Shown piece by piece: positions 40,216-52,800 of a DNA stretch of 64,000 nt. The stretch's first letter is position 1; every line of letters begins with the position of its first letter. Both the position numbers and the translations under genes were made by a program. The notes beneath the pieces are model-generated. The model was not told where the DNA came from. It saw only the letters and a program-made list of their open reading frames with translations, and did not search any database. Location of the stretch: NCBI GenBank assembly GCA_033725935.1, contig MU867096.1:346598-410597 (forward strand). The letters are read 5' to 3'. The stretch comes from Cladorrhinum sp. PSN259 (taxonomy: Eukaryota; Ascomycota; Sordariomycetes; Sordariales; Podosporaceae).

Positions 40216-43200
40216 ATGTCGTCGCCGTCGAAAAGATCAACACGTAGCAGTCGCAATTCACAGGCTCAAAGCAGCCCCGCAGCAGCGCAGAGGACTCCCC
40301 GCCAGACTCGGGCTTCGCAGCTGGCTTCAAGCCCTCTCTTCTACCAGTCCTCCCCCGCCAATGGCCAACCCTCTTCTCCCCTGCGCCAGCAGACCAACAG
40401 TCAGAGCACCGCTGCCGACAATGCGCCCAGCTCACCCCTTCGCCAACAGACCGAGACCCAGAGCACCGGCGACAGGACACCCCGCGCCAGTGCAAGCGGC
40501 CACTTGATCGGAGAATCTTCACCCATTCGCTATGACCCTAGCTCAAGCCCAGGTCGCCAGCTCACCCAGCAATCCGATATCCGTAGTGAAAGCAGCGCGT
40601 TGTTCGTCAACTCCCAGAGATCATCCAATGTCCGATCTCACCGTGGAGATATCAATCCAGAGACCATCCGGACACCACGCATGCCCCGCCGCATCATCTT
40701 AGACGACAGTGGAAGAGTTGTTCGCGATGGTTCTGCTCTCGGCTCAGATGTCGCCTCCTTCTCCAACAACAACCCCAATACCTCAGAAGCAGATGCTTTG
40801 GGCGGCATGAGCCAAGGTCTCGTTTGGGGTACCACAATCTCACTGAACGACTCCTTCGCATCGTTCAAGGACTTCCTCAAAAACTTCACCAAGAAGTATC
40901 GTATGTGGGCGGATGGCGCCACCGAGGCCGAAACACATGGAAACCCCGAGGCCGATTCGAAACCATACTGGGAGGCGCTGGAGAACATGTTGCTCCTCAA
41001 CACCAACAAGCTCTATCTGGACCTTCGTGATCTCAAGGCCTACCCCCGTACGGTCAAGCTGTGGCACCAGGTTCAGGCGTATCCTACCGAAATCATTCCC
41101 GTTATGGACCAAAGTGTTCACGATTTTATGATCGATCTCGCACGAGCCGAGATGGCAAGCCAGCAGGCTTCTAGCCTCGGTGCCCCCGGTGCCTCCCAAA
41201 ACTCCGACATTGCTTTTCCAAGCTCAGACAGACCTGAGGGACCCGCTACCCCACGACCTGGACAAGCACAGCAGTTGAGCCTCGAGGACCAGGTTGCGGC
41301 TGGTTCCTATGTCGTTCGACCATACGGCATCGAAACGATCACCAACCTCAGAGATCTCAATCCCTCTGATATGGACAAGCTTGTCTGCATCAAAGGTCTT
41401 GTTATCCGAACCACGCCTGTGATCCCGGATATGAAGGATGCCTTCTTCAAGTGCAGCGTTTGTGGACATTCCGTTACCGTCGAACTCGACAGAGGAAAGA
41501 TCCGCGAGCCAACAGAGTGCCCTCGCGTGCGGTGCAAGTCCAAGAACTCTATGCAAATCATCCACAACCGCTGTACCTTCACCGACAAGCAAGTAATCAA
41601 GCTGCAGGAGACACCCGATGCCGTGCCTGCTGGACAAACACCCCACTCGGTGTCCATCTGCGTGTACAATGAGCTGGTTGACTTCTGCAAGGCTGGTGAC
41701 CGGGTAGAGCTCACCGGTATCTACAAGGTCACTCCCGTGCGGGTCAACCCTCGCATGCGGACTGTCAAGAGCGTGCACAAGACTTACGTTGACATAGTGC
41801 ATGTGCAAAAGGTTGATAAGAAGAGGATGGGTAACGATCCATCCGTCCTTGACTTGGCAGAGGAGGAGGATGCTCACGCCAGCGGCCAAACGCTTGAGGA
41901 GACCAGGAAGGTCAGCCCTGAAGAAGAGGAAAAGATTAAGGCCACAGCAGCTCGTTCTGATATTTATGACCTTCTCTCCCGATCTCTGGCTCCATCAATT
42001 TACGAAATGGACGACGTGAAGAAGGGTATCTTGCTTCAGCTATTTGGAGGCACCAACAAGACCTTTGAGAAGGGCGCCAGCCCCCGGTACCGCGGTGATA
42101 TCAACGTTCTGCTCTGCGGTGACCCTTCCACATCCAAGTCACAGCTCCTTTCGTATGTACACAGAATTGCCCCTCGGGGTGTCTATACCAGCGGCAAGGG
42201 CTCCTCCGCCGTCGGTCTCACAGCCTACGTGACCCGCGATCCCGAGACCAGGCAACTGGTTCTCGAGTCCGGTGCTCTCGTCTTGTCGGACGGTGGTGTC
42301 TGCTGCATCGACGAGTTTGACAAGATGAACGACTCCACCCGGTCCGTCCTTCACGAAGTCATGGAGCAGCAGACAGTCTCAGTCGCCAAGGCAGGCATTA
42401 TCACCACCCTCAACGCTAGAACCAGCATTCTTGCCTCTGCAAACCCTATCGGCAGTAGATACAACCCTGACCTCTCAGTCCCGCAAAACATTGATCTCCC
42501 GCCTACACTCCTCTCTCGTTTCGATCTGGTCTACCTCATCCTTGACCGAGCTGATGAGAAGAACGATCAGCGTCTTGCAAGGCATTTGCTGTCCATGTAT
42601 CTTGAAGACAAGCCCGACTCAGCACGTACTGAAAGCGATAATCTCGTAAGTTTCTTCTTTAGCCGCTGGTCCCATCAAATATGCTAACATTATACCAGTC
42701 AATCGAATTCCTAACCTCATATATCTCCTACGCGCGCGCACACATCCACCCTAAAATCTCACCCGAAGCCGGCCGCGAGCTCGTGGATGCCTACGTCGAG
42801 ATGCGCAAGCTAGGCCAGGACGTGCGCGCAGCGGAGAAGCGCATCACCGCAACCACCAGACAGCTCGAGTCAATGATTCGCCTGGGTGAGGCTCACGCGC
42901 GCATGCGTCTGTCTGATACGGTAACCCGAGACGATGTTAAGGAGGCTGTCCGTCTCATTCGTTCTGCTCTCAAGATGGCCGCTACCGATTCTCAGGGCAG
43001 GATCGATTTGAGTCTGTTGACTGAGGGTACCTCGGCTGCCGAGAGGAAGAGGAAGGCAGACATGAAGGATGCTGTCGTTAAGCTTCTGGATGAGTTGACA
43101 GCTGGCGGACAGGCTGTCAAGTTTGCAGAGGTGGCTAGGAGGCTGACCGAGGGTGCCAGTGTTGCTGTTGAGTCCAGCGATTTTGCTGAGGTTATGCGGA

Positions 43201-43280
43201 CGTTGGAGATGGAGGGCGCGATCATGGTTACTGGTGAGGGAGCTCGCAAGAGTGTGAGGAGGGTTACTGCTTCTGTCTAG
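40216..43280 (+). CDS. MCM4: MCM4, replicative helicase subunit
   Basis: MCM4 (Cdc54) is one of six subunits of the MCM2-7 helicase loaded at origins. Two exons: 40216-42645 and 42699-43280, intron 53 nt (GTAAGT...CCAG, branch GCTAAC), giving 1003 residues. The N-terminal 150 or so residues are disordered with many SP/TP and SSP sites, the CDK/DDK-phosphorylated tail of Mcm4. The zinc-binding site is C413-x2-C416-x18-C435-x4-C440. The AAA+ core has Walker A GDPSTSKSQ (from 635), Walker B CCIDEFDKM (696-704) and the arginine-finger SRFD (767-770), all in MCM form. A winged-helix-like domain closes the C-terminus. The exon junction lies within the helicase C-terminal lid region. Confidence 0.97.
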
Positions 43281-43569
43281 AGGAACGTGATAAAGAAACG
43301 ATGGGATCATGATAAATGTATATGTGACGGGAGGCAGGAAAAGGGAGGCTGGCTGGTTGTTGGGCTTATTTTTGAGTCTCATTTTCAGGGGCACGTATGA
43401 TATGTAATGTTTTTCACATTTGTGTTTTTCTTATATGAAACGATCAACTTCTCTGTCTCTCTCCCAAGTGGTCGCAGCGCAGACTAGGTATTATAAAGGA
43501 ACAGAAGAACAAAACCATAAATACCCATTTAAACCAACATGGCACCACCCTCTCACTCGATTTCGTCCG

Positions 43570-44659
43570 TTACACACCAGATAACCCAGTCTCAACCGGA
43601 CTCTTCTCTGAGCCCTCCACCGCAACTTTTGCCTTGGGCGTCATAGGGGACCCATTACCGTCAACGACAGACTCATTGTCCTCAACCGGTGATGCAGGGG
43701 ACGTCGGCAACAACGCATTATGTTTCCAATCCCGCAAATCATCCTCTGCGTCATTCAAAATCTGCCTCGCCTGCGAAGCGTGCGGGTAAGCTGGTCTAAC
43801 ATCTCCGGGCACGACGGGCGTATCGTCTAACAACTGCAGAAGCCTCAATCCGTGCCGAGCAAGAATGGCCTGCTTCTCCGCCCGCTCAATAGTGGCGATG
43901 AACTCGGCCGCATATGCTTCCTTGAGCTTTTGACGTGTCTGCTCTTTTCATCAGCATACCTCAACTTGTTGTCTTTTTGAGTCTCTGATCCAAACTTACA
44001 ATATTTGTCAACTGAGCCTCAGCAACCAAATTCTCCGCCTCGGCCCTAACAAGCTCCTGCTCCAACACGACCAGCCTCGTACTCTCCGGCCCTTCTTTAC
44101 TCTTGATCTTCATAATCTCGTCTGCAATTTTGCTCTTGCCATCCCTCGACGGCTGAACGCTCTTTTCGGTGTTTCGAATGGTCTTGAGTATCCCGCGGCT
44201 GTCATCCAACGCGTGCGCGTAGTTGTCTTCCTGCTCCCCTATTTCGCTCAGCAAGACTCCGATCTTGTCTGAAATGTCAGAGATGCCATCATCGGATGTT
44301 TGTTCGCCCCATTCTGAAAGCTGAGTCGCAATGCTGACGCGCTCCTTGGCTGCTTGCTCGTGCGCGGATACCAGGTTGTTTTCGGATTTTATGAGGCGGT
44401 ATAGGCGCTTGGAGAGCTCCGGTTGGATGGTGCCGCGGAGGGAGGATAGGGAGAATGTTTTTCGGCTGGCGGGGGCTACGTGTGAGTGTTGGGAGGCGGA
44501 GGAGTTGCCGGTTGAGGAGCGATTGGAAGAGCGGATTGAGAGCGCGCGGTTCCTGGAGTTTAAGGGTGTCAGTTAGTGACAAGCGCGGGTAGGGGTGACG
44601 AGGTGAGGGTACCACTGGGTAAAGGAGAAGCGGTTGCTTTCGGTGCTTTTGCGTGACAT
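43570..44659 (-). CDS. Pil1/Lsp1 family eisosome protein (PilB-like)
   Basis: Eisosome core proteins are BAR-domain proteins that shape plasma-membrane furrows. Three exons: 44659-44613, 44552-44000 and 43938-43570 (introns 60 and 61 nt), giving 322 residues. Start MSRKSTESNRFSFTQWNRAL; Ser/Arg-rich segment SRKTFSLSSLRGTIQPELSK (lipid-binding loop type); then the helical BAR-like core: RLYRLIKSENNLVSAHEQAA, ISDKIGVLLSEIGEQEDNYA, TRLVVLEQELVRAEAENLV and TRQKLKEAYAAEFIATIERA. Length is near that of Pil1 orthologues (about 340). The start (not MHRTYS...) is more like the Aspergillus PilB paralogue than PilA; that subfamily choice is from memory. The tail is acidic and disordered. Confidence 0.9.
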
Positions 44660-45670
44660 GACTGTGCGACGATGGATGGGCAAGATAGTATTTGGCGAAC
44701 GACTTACATCATGATGGATTCCACGGGTTACTAAAGATATTTGGTAAAGTAATGATGTGGTTATTCCTTCCCTGGGTGTGTTGGAGGGGTATGCGCCGTC
44801 CGTCCTAGAGGAAGGTACTTTTGAAGTGTCGTACGGCTTCTTAACAAATTTAGGAATAAGGTGAATAACAATGGATATCAAGTTCGATAAACATAAATGA
44901 GATTAGAGATATGGCATTTGTCAAACAGAAAGACCGAGAGATTCCAGGTTATCTAGGTATCTCGGGTTGAGGAAGCAGGAAGGGTCCATGGATTATAAAC
45001 GGGTTAGTGACGAATAGCTCTCTCGACGTCACCAAAGCTACTTCGTCCCAATTCAGCTTGTCATGGGATTGTTAGCCTGCTGTCAGTACCAGGCCAAGCG
45101 TGGTCAATATCTGGGGTTCCCTCTACTTCGAAGCCGTTTCCTTGTCACTGAACAGGTTTTACGCAAAACAGCAGCTAGTTGATGAGTGCGGACAATTTAG
45201 TTTTTTATTCTCTCTCTCCTTCAACCGATTGAACCCTATATAGCACCTCCTCAAGACCTGCAGTGCTCCTTGAAGCTTGAGTGAGCTCTCTGAAAAACAA
45301 AGAACCCCCGCTGACGTCATAATCGCAACCGTTTGAGAGGCCCCACCAACTCAACATCATTCTAGACCCCCACCGTCTTAGTGTAGAGCCTTTAGCTCAG
45401 TCATGAGACTGACAACCTCCAACAAAGAGAACATCTGACAATTTTGTTAGAAAATGTCTCATTATCAAGCTCAATATCTATCTATCCCAATACCCCTTCA
45501 AACAAATGAAATTATGATTCCAAACGAAAGAAATCCCATCCCAAGTCCTTGCCTCTATCGCCAAGTGTCTGATCAGTTCATTACATGGTAACCTCGCCAT
45601 GGAAAGCTCTGATCAACCACTCTTCCACCAATCTCTTAAACCATAACAAAAGAGAGACCAAAAGAAGTGT
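44660..45670. promoter_or_regulatory. Promoter region of the PilB-like gene, with a CRE-type palindrome
   Basis: 1 kb without a gene. TGACGTCA, a full cAMP-response/bZIP palindrome, is at 45312-45319, about 650 bp upstream of the ATG. The 3' region of the His-rich ORF also lies here. Confidence 0.4.
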
Positions 45671-45994
45671 CTAAGTATATCTAGTCGTATGCGTCCGACT
45701 GGTCCTCTCATAATCATACACTACCTCTCCTCCCCCCCTACCCTGTAACGTGAGGGGCACGACACAGCTTACATTGCTCGTTCTCGGGCTGACCGTGTAA
45801 TATGTCCTGGTAGCTGGGATGTAGCTTGATCGAGGCGAGCAGGAGTGGTGACTACCACGGCGGCTGCTATGATGTTCATGGTGGTGATGACTATGATGAT
45901 GCTCGCCGTGATGAAGACGGTGGTGAGGTCGCGGAGAAAGAATCTCCTCCTGGTGGTAGTAGTACTTCTCTGATGAGGGGGTCCCGAAGCACAT
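45671..45994 (-). CDS. Small His-rich protein, hypothetical
   Basis: 107 residues, single frame. The N-terminus MCFGTPSSEKYYYHQEEI is followed by a His-rich stretch (HHGEHHHSHHHHEHHSS) and Ser/Arg/Tyr-rich sequence. Similar small MCFG/MCYG...YYxxEE His-rich proteins occur in other filamentous fungi, as far as I recall, which is the main reason to keep it. Clustered His could bind metal, but no fold is visible. It might be a chance frame in CAT/CAC-rich DNA. Confidence 0.5.
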   Translation of the reverse strand: MCFGTPSSEKYYYHQEEILSPRPHHRLHHGEHHHSHHHHEHHSSRRGSHHSCSPRSSYIPATRTYYTVSPRTSNVSCVVPLTLQGRGGGEVVYDYERTSRTHTTRYT

Positions 45995-46757
45995 CTCGCA
46001 GGTGCAGTTTGCAGTACTAATTTGTAGTTGTAGTAGTCATAAATTAGTATCTAGTCTGTATCGATCGGGTGTGATATGAAGTTGCCCTTAGTTAAAGTTG
46101 CCTGTTCATTCAAATGATGAAGTACAATATCCAACACAAAAAATTATAGAGGAAAACATCACCTTTAAATACACACTCAACCAGTACAACAGACATATTT
46201 GTTCCAAATGACCAGCAACAAAAACCCCAAGACAGGAATAATGTTCACAAGCGTTCCCCCACCAAGACAAGGCAGAAGCTACTCGACAAGCTTCGAAGCA
46301 TGCAGGGACCTCGAGGACCCTTGATTTTCGTCCTCGTGGTGGGGCTAGCCCAACCACGCATGACAACCAAACAGAGGAAATTTTGAAACGCTCATATGAC
46401 CTTTGGTATATATACCTTTGGACCGGTTCACCTCATGTTTTTTTTACTTTGTTTTTCCCGTAGCATTCGGCTGTTCAGATGTGTATTGAGCTCAGCTTTC
46501 CGCTTGAAAGCACACGCCATCATCGGGCAAATCCTGTATAGAAATGACCACCTCATGAGTCGAATTTAAACCATGGAAGAAATTGGTCAAGTTTCGGATT
46601 ACAGTAGTCACTTCAAAGTCAAAGACTCAAAGTCTCCATCAGAACACGATATCCCAGCATCGTCAGAACCCCACAAAAAGGTGGGTATCTCAATGCACCA
46701 GAGAGTAGGAAGAAAAAAAGGCAAAAGTGGTTTGAAGCAAGACTGTTTCAGGCGATT
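45995..46757. other. No gene seen
   Basis: About 760 bp between the His-rich ORF and the tRNA gene. It contains the tRNA's downstream pol III stop: T runs on the minus strand at 46713-46719 (seven T) and 46723-46726. Confidence 0.45.
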
Positions 46758-46831
46758 TGATTCGATCCAGGCTCGAACTGCAGACCTTCAGTGTGTTAGA
46801 CTGACGTGATAACCAACTACACCATCGAACC
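46758..46831 (-). tRNA. tRNA-Val (AAC)
   Basis: 74 nt that fold as a full cloverleaf: acceptor GGTTCGA pairs TCGAATC (one G-T pair) with discriminator A; anticodon stem TCAGT/ACTGA with loop CTAACAC, anticodon AAC; T loop TTCGAGC. D arm GGTGTAGTTGGTTATCAC has the A-box form. No intron and no encoded CCA. T-rich terminator downstream on the minus strand. Confidence 0.96.
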
Positions 46832-47081
46832 GCTCTGACTTGGTTGAACATTAGCTACGTATACGGCCTCTTCAATGGACCCTTTTTCACAAGCCAGCCT
46901 GTTGCTTCAATGCTTCCCGACATATACAGAGGTTCGAAAACATACACTCTCATTTTTCATGATATAAAATCCTTCCTAGCACCCGAGCTTTGGTATACAG
47001 ATACATTCAAGTAACAAACAGAGAAACACATAAAGAGGAAATCCCGCCGCTATTTATATTATAGAAACTTATCCGACCGCT

Positions 47082-48647
47082 TCATTTCTTGGAAGAAGCA
47101 AAGTTCAGGTCCAACGTTCCTAAAGCCCAGGCACTGACAAACACAGCAACGGCGCTGCCAAAAACGACCAGAGGCTTGCGCAGGCTGGCAAGAAGGGGAA
47201 CCTCGTAAGAAACAACAAGCTCGCGATCCCTGAATTCATCCACCAGGTTACGGGCCTTGATTACAAGGACAGTTCTGCCGATTGTGTCCAAGAAGGTCTT
47301 GTGGATCTCGACGTCGGCTGCGGTGATGGACTGGGTTGGGATCGAAGTATGGTACTTGACGTTCCTATCACAAAAAAAAAAAAAAAAAAGTCAGCAACTG
47401 GGGCACATAAGTCTTGAACATTAGACAAAAACGTACTCAGAGCCCTCGGGCAGAATGACCCGCAGTTCAACTTGCTCATACTCAACACCCTCGACCTGCT
47501 TAGGTCCCTCGAGGAAGGGAACGTTCAGGACATAACCGCCCGTAGTAGTCTTGCGAACAAAGTTCTTGGCATCAGAATTCCAGCCGATGGTGAAGGGGTA
47601 CTTCCAGCCGCCAAAGATGGGGTAGCGGGGCTTAATCTCGAGGAGAGCCTCACGCTTGTTGCTGCGGAAGCGGGAAGTCGAGACGTTGCCGATAACGTCA
47701 GTGTAGTAAGTGTCGGCGCTGCCAACGCGCAGAGGGAACTTGAGCTCCTTGAGCGCATAACTGTTGGGCTGGTAGTATTGTGATTGCTGCCACTTGACGC
47801 GGTTGAAGAGCGAAGACAGGTTGGCACCGCGATGATAGAGATCGTACCGCTCCTCGAATGCGACGTTGCCGCCCCAGTGGCTGACCTCAATGTCTCGCTC
47901 CAGGCGGGCAACGTGGGTGACGGGCTTATTAAACTCGAAGCGGACGGTAATGGGCTGGACAGCGCCGGCTAAGACCTCGCCAAAGGGTCCGTATGTAAGC
48001 TTGGAGCCCTGATTTTGGGGGAACTCCTTGATATCGCCGGTGCCGGGGAGCTTGGTGTAATCGGGAACGTTGCTCGAGGGAAACTTGACTTCGGTCTTTT
48101 GCTTGAGTGTATTGTAGACGGACGGGACGTAGGCAGAGAACGAGTAAGTAAGGAATTGGGTCTCCTCCTGCTTCATGGAGGCTGGGAGCGGGGAGTATGC
48201 CTTGAGGAGGTAGTAGGTGATACCGATGGTCTGTTGTGCGCCGGGCGCGAGAGGCTTCGCGAGCTGAATTCGAAGATACTGAATATCGCTCTCCTTGTCA
48301 AACTCTACAACCTCGGCGACAAACGGAGGTGCGGCTGTATCCTTCCGATCCTTGGCCTCGACGCCGCCCAGCCTTGATATCTGGTCGGCCGTGAATGGCA
48401 TATAGTATGCATTTTGTGCGGTCTTTGCGACGTTCTCTATTACGACATTGATGTTCTCCTTAACGAAGTTCTTCTCGACCGAAATAATATGGACGAGGTT
48501 CGTGTTCTTGAAGACAGGGGCGGGCTTGAAGTTGGATGGGAGGATGGTGGTGCTGGAGCTGGAGCTGGAGCTGGAGCTGTCAGCCGAAGCTAGCGACAGC
48601 GACGACAGCAGCGAAAGAGCGGCAGAGAAGACTGCTGAGGTCTTCAT
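47082..48647 (-). CDS. OST1: Oligosaccharyltransferase subunit Ost1 (ribophorin I)
   Basis: Ost1 is a type I ER membrane subunit of the complex that N-glycosylates proteins. Two exons: 48647-47437 and 47364-47082, intron 72 nt, giving 497 residues. A signal peptide (MKTSAVFSAALSLLSSLSLA) is cut before a Ser run coded by a GGAGCT-type hexamer repeat (about 48551-48580). Family motifs: FKNTNLVHIISVEKNFVKEN, YYMPFTADQISRLGGVEAKD, FGGWKYPFTIGWN and GGYVLNVPFLEGPKQVEGVE. The second exon gives VEIHKTFLDTIGRTVLVIKA and a C-terminal membrane span (PLVVFGSAVAVFVSAWAL) with a short tail. Possible sequons are NLS and NVS. The intron's pyrimidine tract is 18 consecutive T. Complete. Confidence 0.95.
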
Positions 48648-49805
48648 CTTGAAGAAAACTAGAAAATAAAAGAGCTACTAAAGGCTCATAAATGGGGAAG
48701 AAGACGGGGGCCGCTCAATTGAAGAAATGTGCGAGCAAGGTTCACTAACAAAAATCAAATGCACCCTCTTGGGGAGAGCATCACCGTGGCCTTCTGCCAA
48801 ACAGCTGTCTCCAAAAAGATTACGTTGCTGAAAGACCCCTGTCCGATTTTTTGCAGGGGCTTGCTGGTCCCACAAAATCCGCTAGAGCTTACACGGCAGA
48901 TTATCGGAGAAACTACAACGTATGGGCTTGGCAAGGGCAGCTTGACAGCCACACGTCAAACCGCATTCAACACCATAAATCGACATCGGCATTACTGATG
49001 ATTCTTTGCGCCTGGGCATGAAGTTATAGGTATGCATTGTTCTTTTCTGCATTTGCAGGCGTGCACGGTCCGACTTCCTAGTCATGTCGGTGTCGATCTC
49101 CCCCGACCCCCAACCTGCCGGGGACGTCCAAGCAGAATGTTTGGTTTCTTCCTATCCGTCTCCAGACGGGTGCTAAATAACATCATCTCCCACATTACAC
49201 AGGCGCAAATCGTGTTGCCTACAACAGCCGTGCCACCCAACACCGTATTCATTAACTTGGTGTGCTTCCCCATTCGGTGATATCGATGTCAGATTCACTC
49301 AACTCGAATCACTTTAATACGGACACTGAGTCCAGCGTCCCCAGGATATGTCATAGCCAAAAGAAGAAAGATATGTGATATTTAATTTTGCTGCTAGACT
49401 AACCCGCAAACTTTTCTAGGTGGTATCATCGGGAGAGCCAAGAAAATAAAACCAGAGACTGAGTGCTATGAAAAAGGCGATTACAGGCGGAAGAAAGCGC
49501 CCTCTGCAACAGAAAAATCGCGCCGCAAGAAGTCGACGGCATTAACTTTGGTAAAAAGCTCAGAAATGGTATATTACGACGGTGCTCGACGGTGATTTCG
49601 AAGTCCGTCAGGTTTCAGGGGCACTTGTGCCCGCGGATGAGAAGAAGAAAAAAAATAGTGGAGAAGCAGCCGACCGAAGGCGATGTACGAGATTCGAAGT
49701 TCATTTATGCGGTCATTTTATTTTGGTTTCACTCTCAGTTCGTGGTCATCCCACAGGTAACCTTTTTCGATGACGGGATGGGTTCCGAATACAACTGCAT
49801 CGTAA
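48648..49805. other. No gene seen; OST1 promoter and MSB1 3' region
   Basis: About 1.16 kb with only short unsupported frames. It should hold the OST1 promoter and the 3' untranslated region of the MSB1-family gene. Confidence 0.45.
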
Positions 49806-52800
49806 CTAACGACGGAGAGGGGGTGGGCGAACGTTGGCCATGGCTCCTTCTTGACCACCGGTCAATTCAGCGACTCTGGCTTTGATGCGGGCAACACGAG
49901 ATTCGATGGCTGATAAATGTTAATTCCGGTTTCTCCAATTTGAAATTCAAATTTGAACTTACTCTCTTCTTCACTAATGGTATCATCTGAATCCTTCTTC
50001 CTGGGAATGGGGAAGTCAGCAGGACGGGACCTGGGAACTGGCTCCGGCGAAGCAGGTCCACGCTGGGCAGCCCGCTCCGCAGCATTCTTGCGGATCTGCG
50101 CCCAGCGATCCTGCGCAGGCGCAAGAGAGATAGGAGCCGGTGGTGACGCAGGTGACGCTGGCGATGCAATCTTCTCCTCTACCTGCTTAGGTGGTGGTGA
50201 CATGGGTGGCTGTGACACCTCTGAAGGCGACGGCAGGGGTGAGCGGGACGAGTGCCGGGCAATCGGAGGAGGAACAGCCTCGTCCTCACTGTCCTCATCG
50301 GGGATGAACGCGGGCTGATCAAGAAGTGGTCCCTGGCCAAAGCGAGAGAACTCGACACTAGCACGAGCAGGTTCCCTAGTACTGACGCGCGAAATTTCCT
50401 CGTCTGGAAGAGATGGCTCATAGGTCGACTCGGGTTGAGGGGCTGCTACTGGAGCTGGAACAGGGGCTGGGGCTCGCGCCGGAGCATCGTTTGGAGTCTG
50501 AGGAGCAGGAACTTCCTTGCGTGCCATAGTAGGGGGAGCGACGGCTGGCTGTACCTTTGGCTGGGTAGGCTGGATGGGTGCAGGAGCGGCAAGCACGGTA
50601 CTGAGTTGCTCGGTGGCATTCTCAGGGAGCTTGGAGTGTCTCCTAGCGCGACCAAACAGCCGATTCCTAAAACCGCCACCAGTTGGAGACTTGGCCTCTT
50701 TCTGGAGCTTCTTTGCCTTCTTGCTGTCGGGGCTGAGCTCGGGGTCGGGGGACACCATGTTCTCACGGGACAACTCCAGGCTTTCGTGATTCTTTGGGGG
50801 CGGCAGAGGAATACTGCGAGCGACATCGGACGCTCGCTGAGCCGGGTGAATCTCTTTGGGGGGTTCCAATGTCATTGTCTTCTCCGCAGGCGGCCTTGGT
50901 GTCTGTGGCGTTGATGTACCAAGACTTTCCGCCACCTGGGATGCAACGGGAATGACGATTGGGTTAGGCTGGGGTGGAGATTGTGTCTTGGGAGGCAGCT
51001 CAGGGGGAATATCATTCACCAGGTTGGTAACAGAGACAGCGGGGCCGTTGGGGGTTGAACCACGACCGGCCGTTGTGTCTGCCAAATAGGCACCGCGTAT
51101 TGTATCCTTATCATACTTGTTGGCCCACTTGACAGCTGAGGTTGCCTCATTGAAGATGCTGGGCTGGAGAGTCAGAACACTGTTGGTCTTTTCAGTCAGG
51201 TAGTTGGGATCATTCCGGCCTCTCCTCTGGGCAGTCTGCTCCTGTGTCTTCTGCCTCTCTTGCATTGTTAGCTGCAGAGCGGCCGCCTGAATCTTGGCTT
51301 GTTGATCAGGTCCGATGCTGGTCTTGCTGAAGCCAATGGTCGAGCTTGGTTTGAGGTGTCCATCACCCTTGACCAGAGCATGCTTCCCTCCGGCTGTGGA
51401 CTTACTCCTACTAAGGCCATTTGCCTTGCCTCTACTACGAGTCCAGCTGAAGAAGCCCTTCTTCTCCGCGATATAAGCACCATCAGCGGGATCAGGGGCA
51501 GCCCCCTTAACGATCTCCTCTATGACGAGCCAGCGACCTCCCCGGATTACCGTTTCAATGACAGCGCAGCGTCCAAAAGCAGATTTTCTGTCAGGTGTTT
51601 CTTCGGGGGCCAAACTCGTAAGCCACACCCACCAAAAGGCGTCATCAAGATCAAAGCGAACAATGCTTGCGAGCTCGCCAGGTTCCAGATAATTGTCCTC
51701 CAGGCGTGGCCTATGGGACTGGGAGCTATGGTTCCGGACCCCCGTTTCAATTCGCGGGAGCACCTTGTCGGGAGGCAGCAACAGATGCGAGTTGCTTTTC
51801 TCATCAACAAATCCTGAAGAAAGGAAGTCAGCCCACGATGGGGTAGTCGGACGACCCAGGTCGCCACCAGATGCTGGCGCATTCCTGAGCTTCTGCTGCC
51901 GTCGCTGGATAGCTAAAGAGCCGTCGCTTTCTTCTTCTTCTTCAAGAGCACTTGTGAAGCCAATGTCCTCGAACCGGGACCAAGACGCATCGCGAAGGCT
52001 CGTGGAGTGCTTCGAGCTCGAAACGGCATGTGACTGGTTTGCAGCAGAGATCGCCCTGAGAACTCTCCGGCATTCCTCAGTCAAGGCTAGGATCGGGTCG
52101 TCGTACTCGGAAAACTCCTTCAGCGCCTTGTCCGTATCTCGGTACTGGAAATGATTTGCTCGACGCAGAAGAGCAAACGGGGTCGGGGACACCGTGTCGA
52201 CAATCATAGCCACCCGGTATGTTGAGGTTTGCATAAGCTGGGGCCTCTGAGGGGGATATTCCGTTTCTTGGAGCAGCTTTTGTAGTGACATGGGCAATAG
52301 CGAAATACCGCCACGCACCGGCTCAGGGGCGAGTGACCTGAGGTAAGCAAAGAAGAGATGGCTGGTGGCATCAGCGGCGCTGAGCCACGCCTTGTATGCA
52401 GTCTCAAAACCGTTGCTGGCGTCAGTTTGTTCAAACGCCCACCATGCAGCCATCCGCGAGAGTTTGCGCCCGCCAAAGCCGTTCATCTTCCCATGAGCGG
52501 CAACTGCCGAAAGCAAGTCAAAAAAGTCAAAGATAATCTGAGATCGCGCCTTGTTATCAACGCTGAGGGGAATGAACGTCTTGAAAGAGTTTCTGTCCAT
52601 GTTCGAGTCTAGTTCATTTTTATTAGCAATTGATCCAGCAGTCTCTCATAGTCATTGCGATTCATACCTTGCTCGCCCACCTTGAAGAGTTCATATGAGT
52701 CCCATCCTACCACGCCACCTTGGAGTCTGCTCCAGCACCATTTGATGACACCAGAGATGACCTGAAACACCAATTAGCATCTCGTCGATCCCATTTGCAC

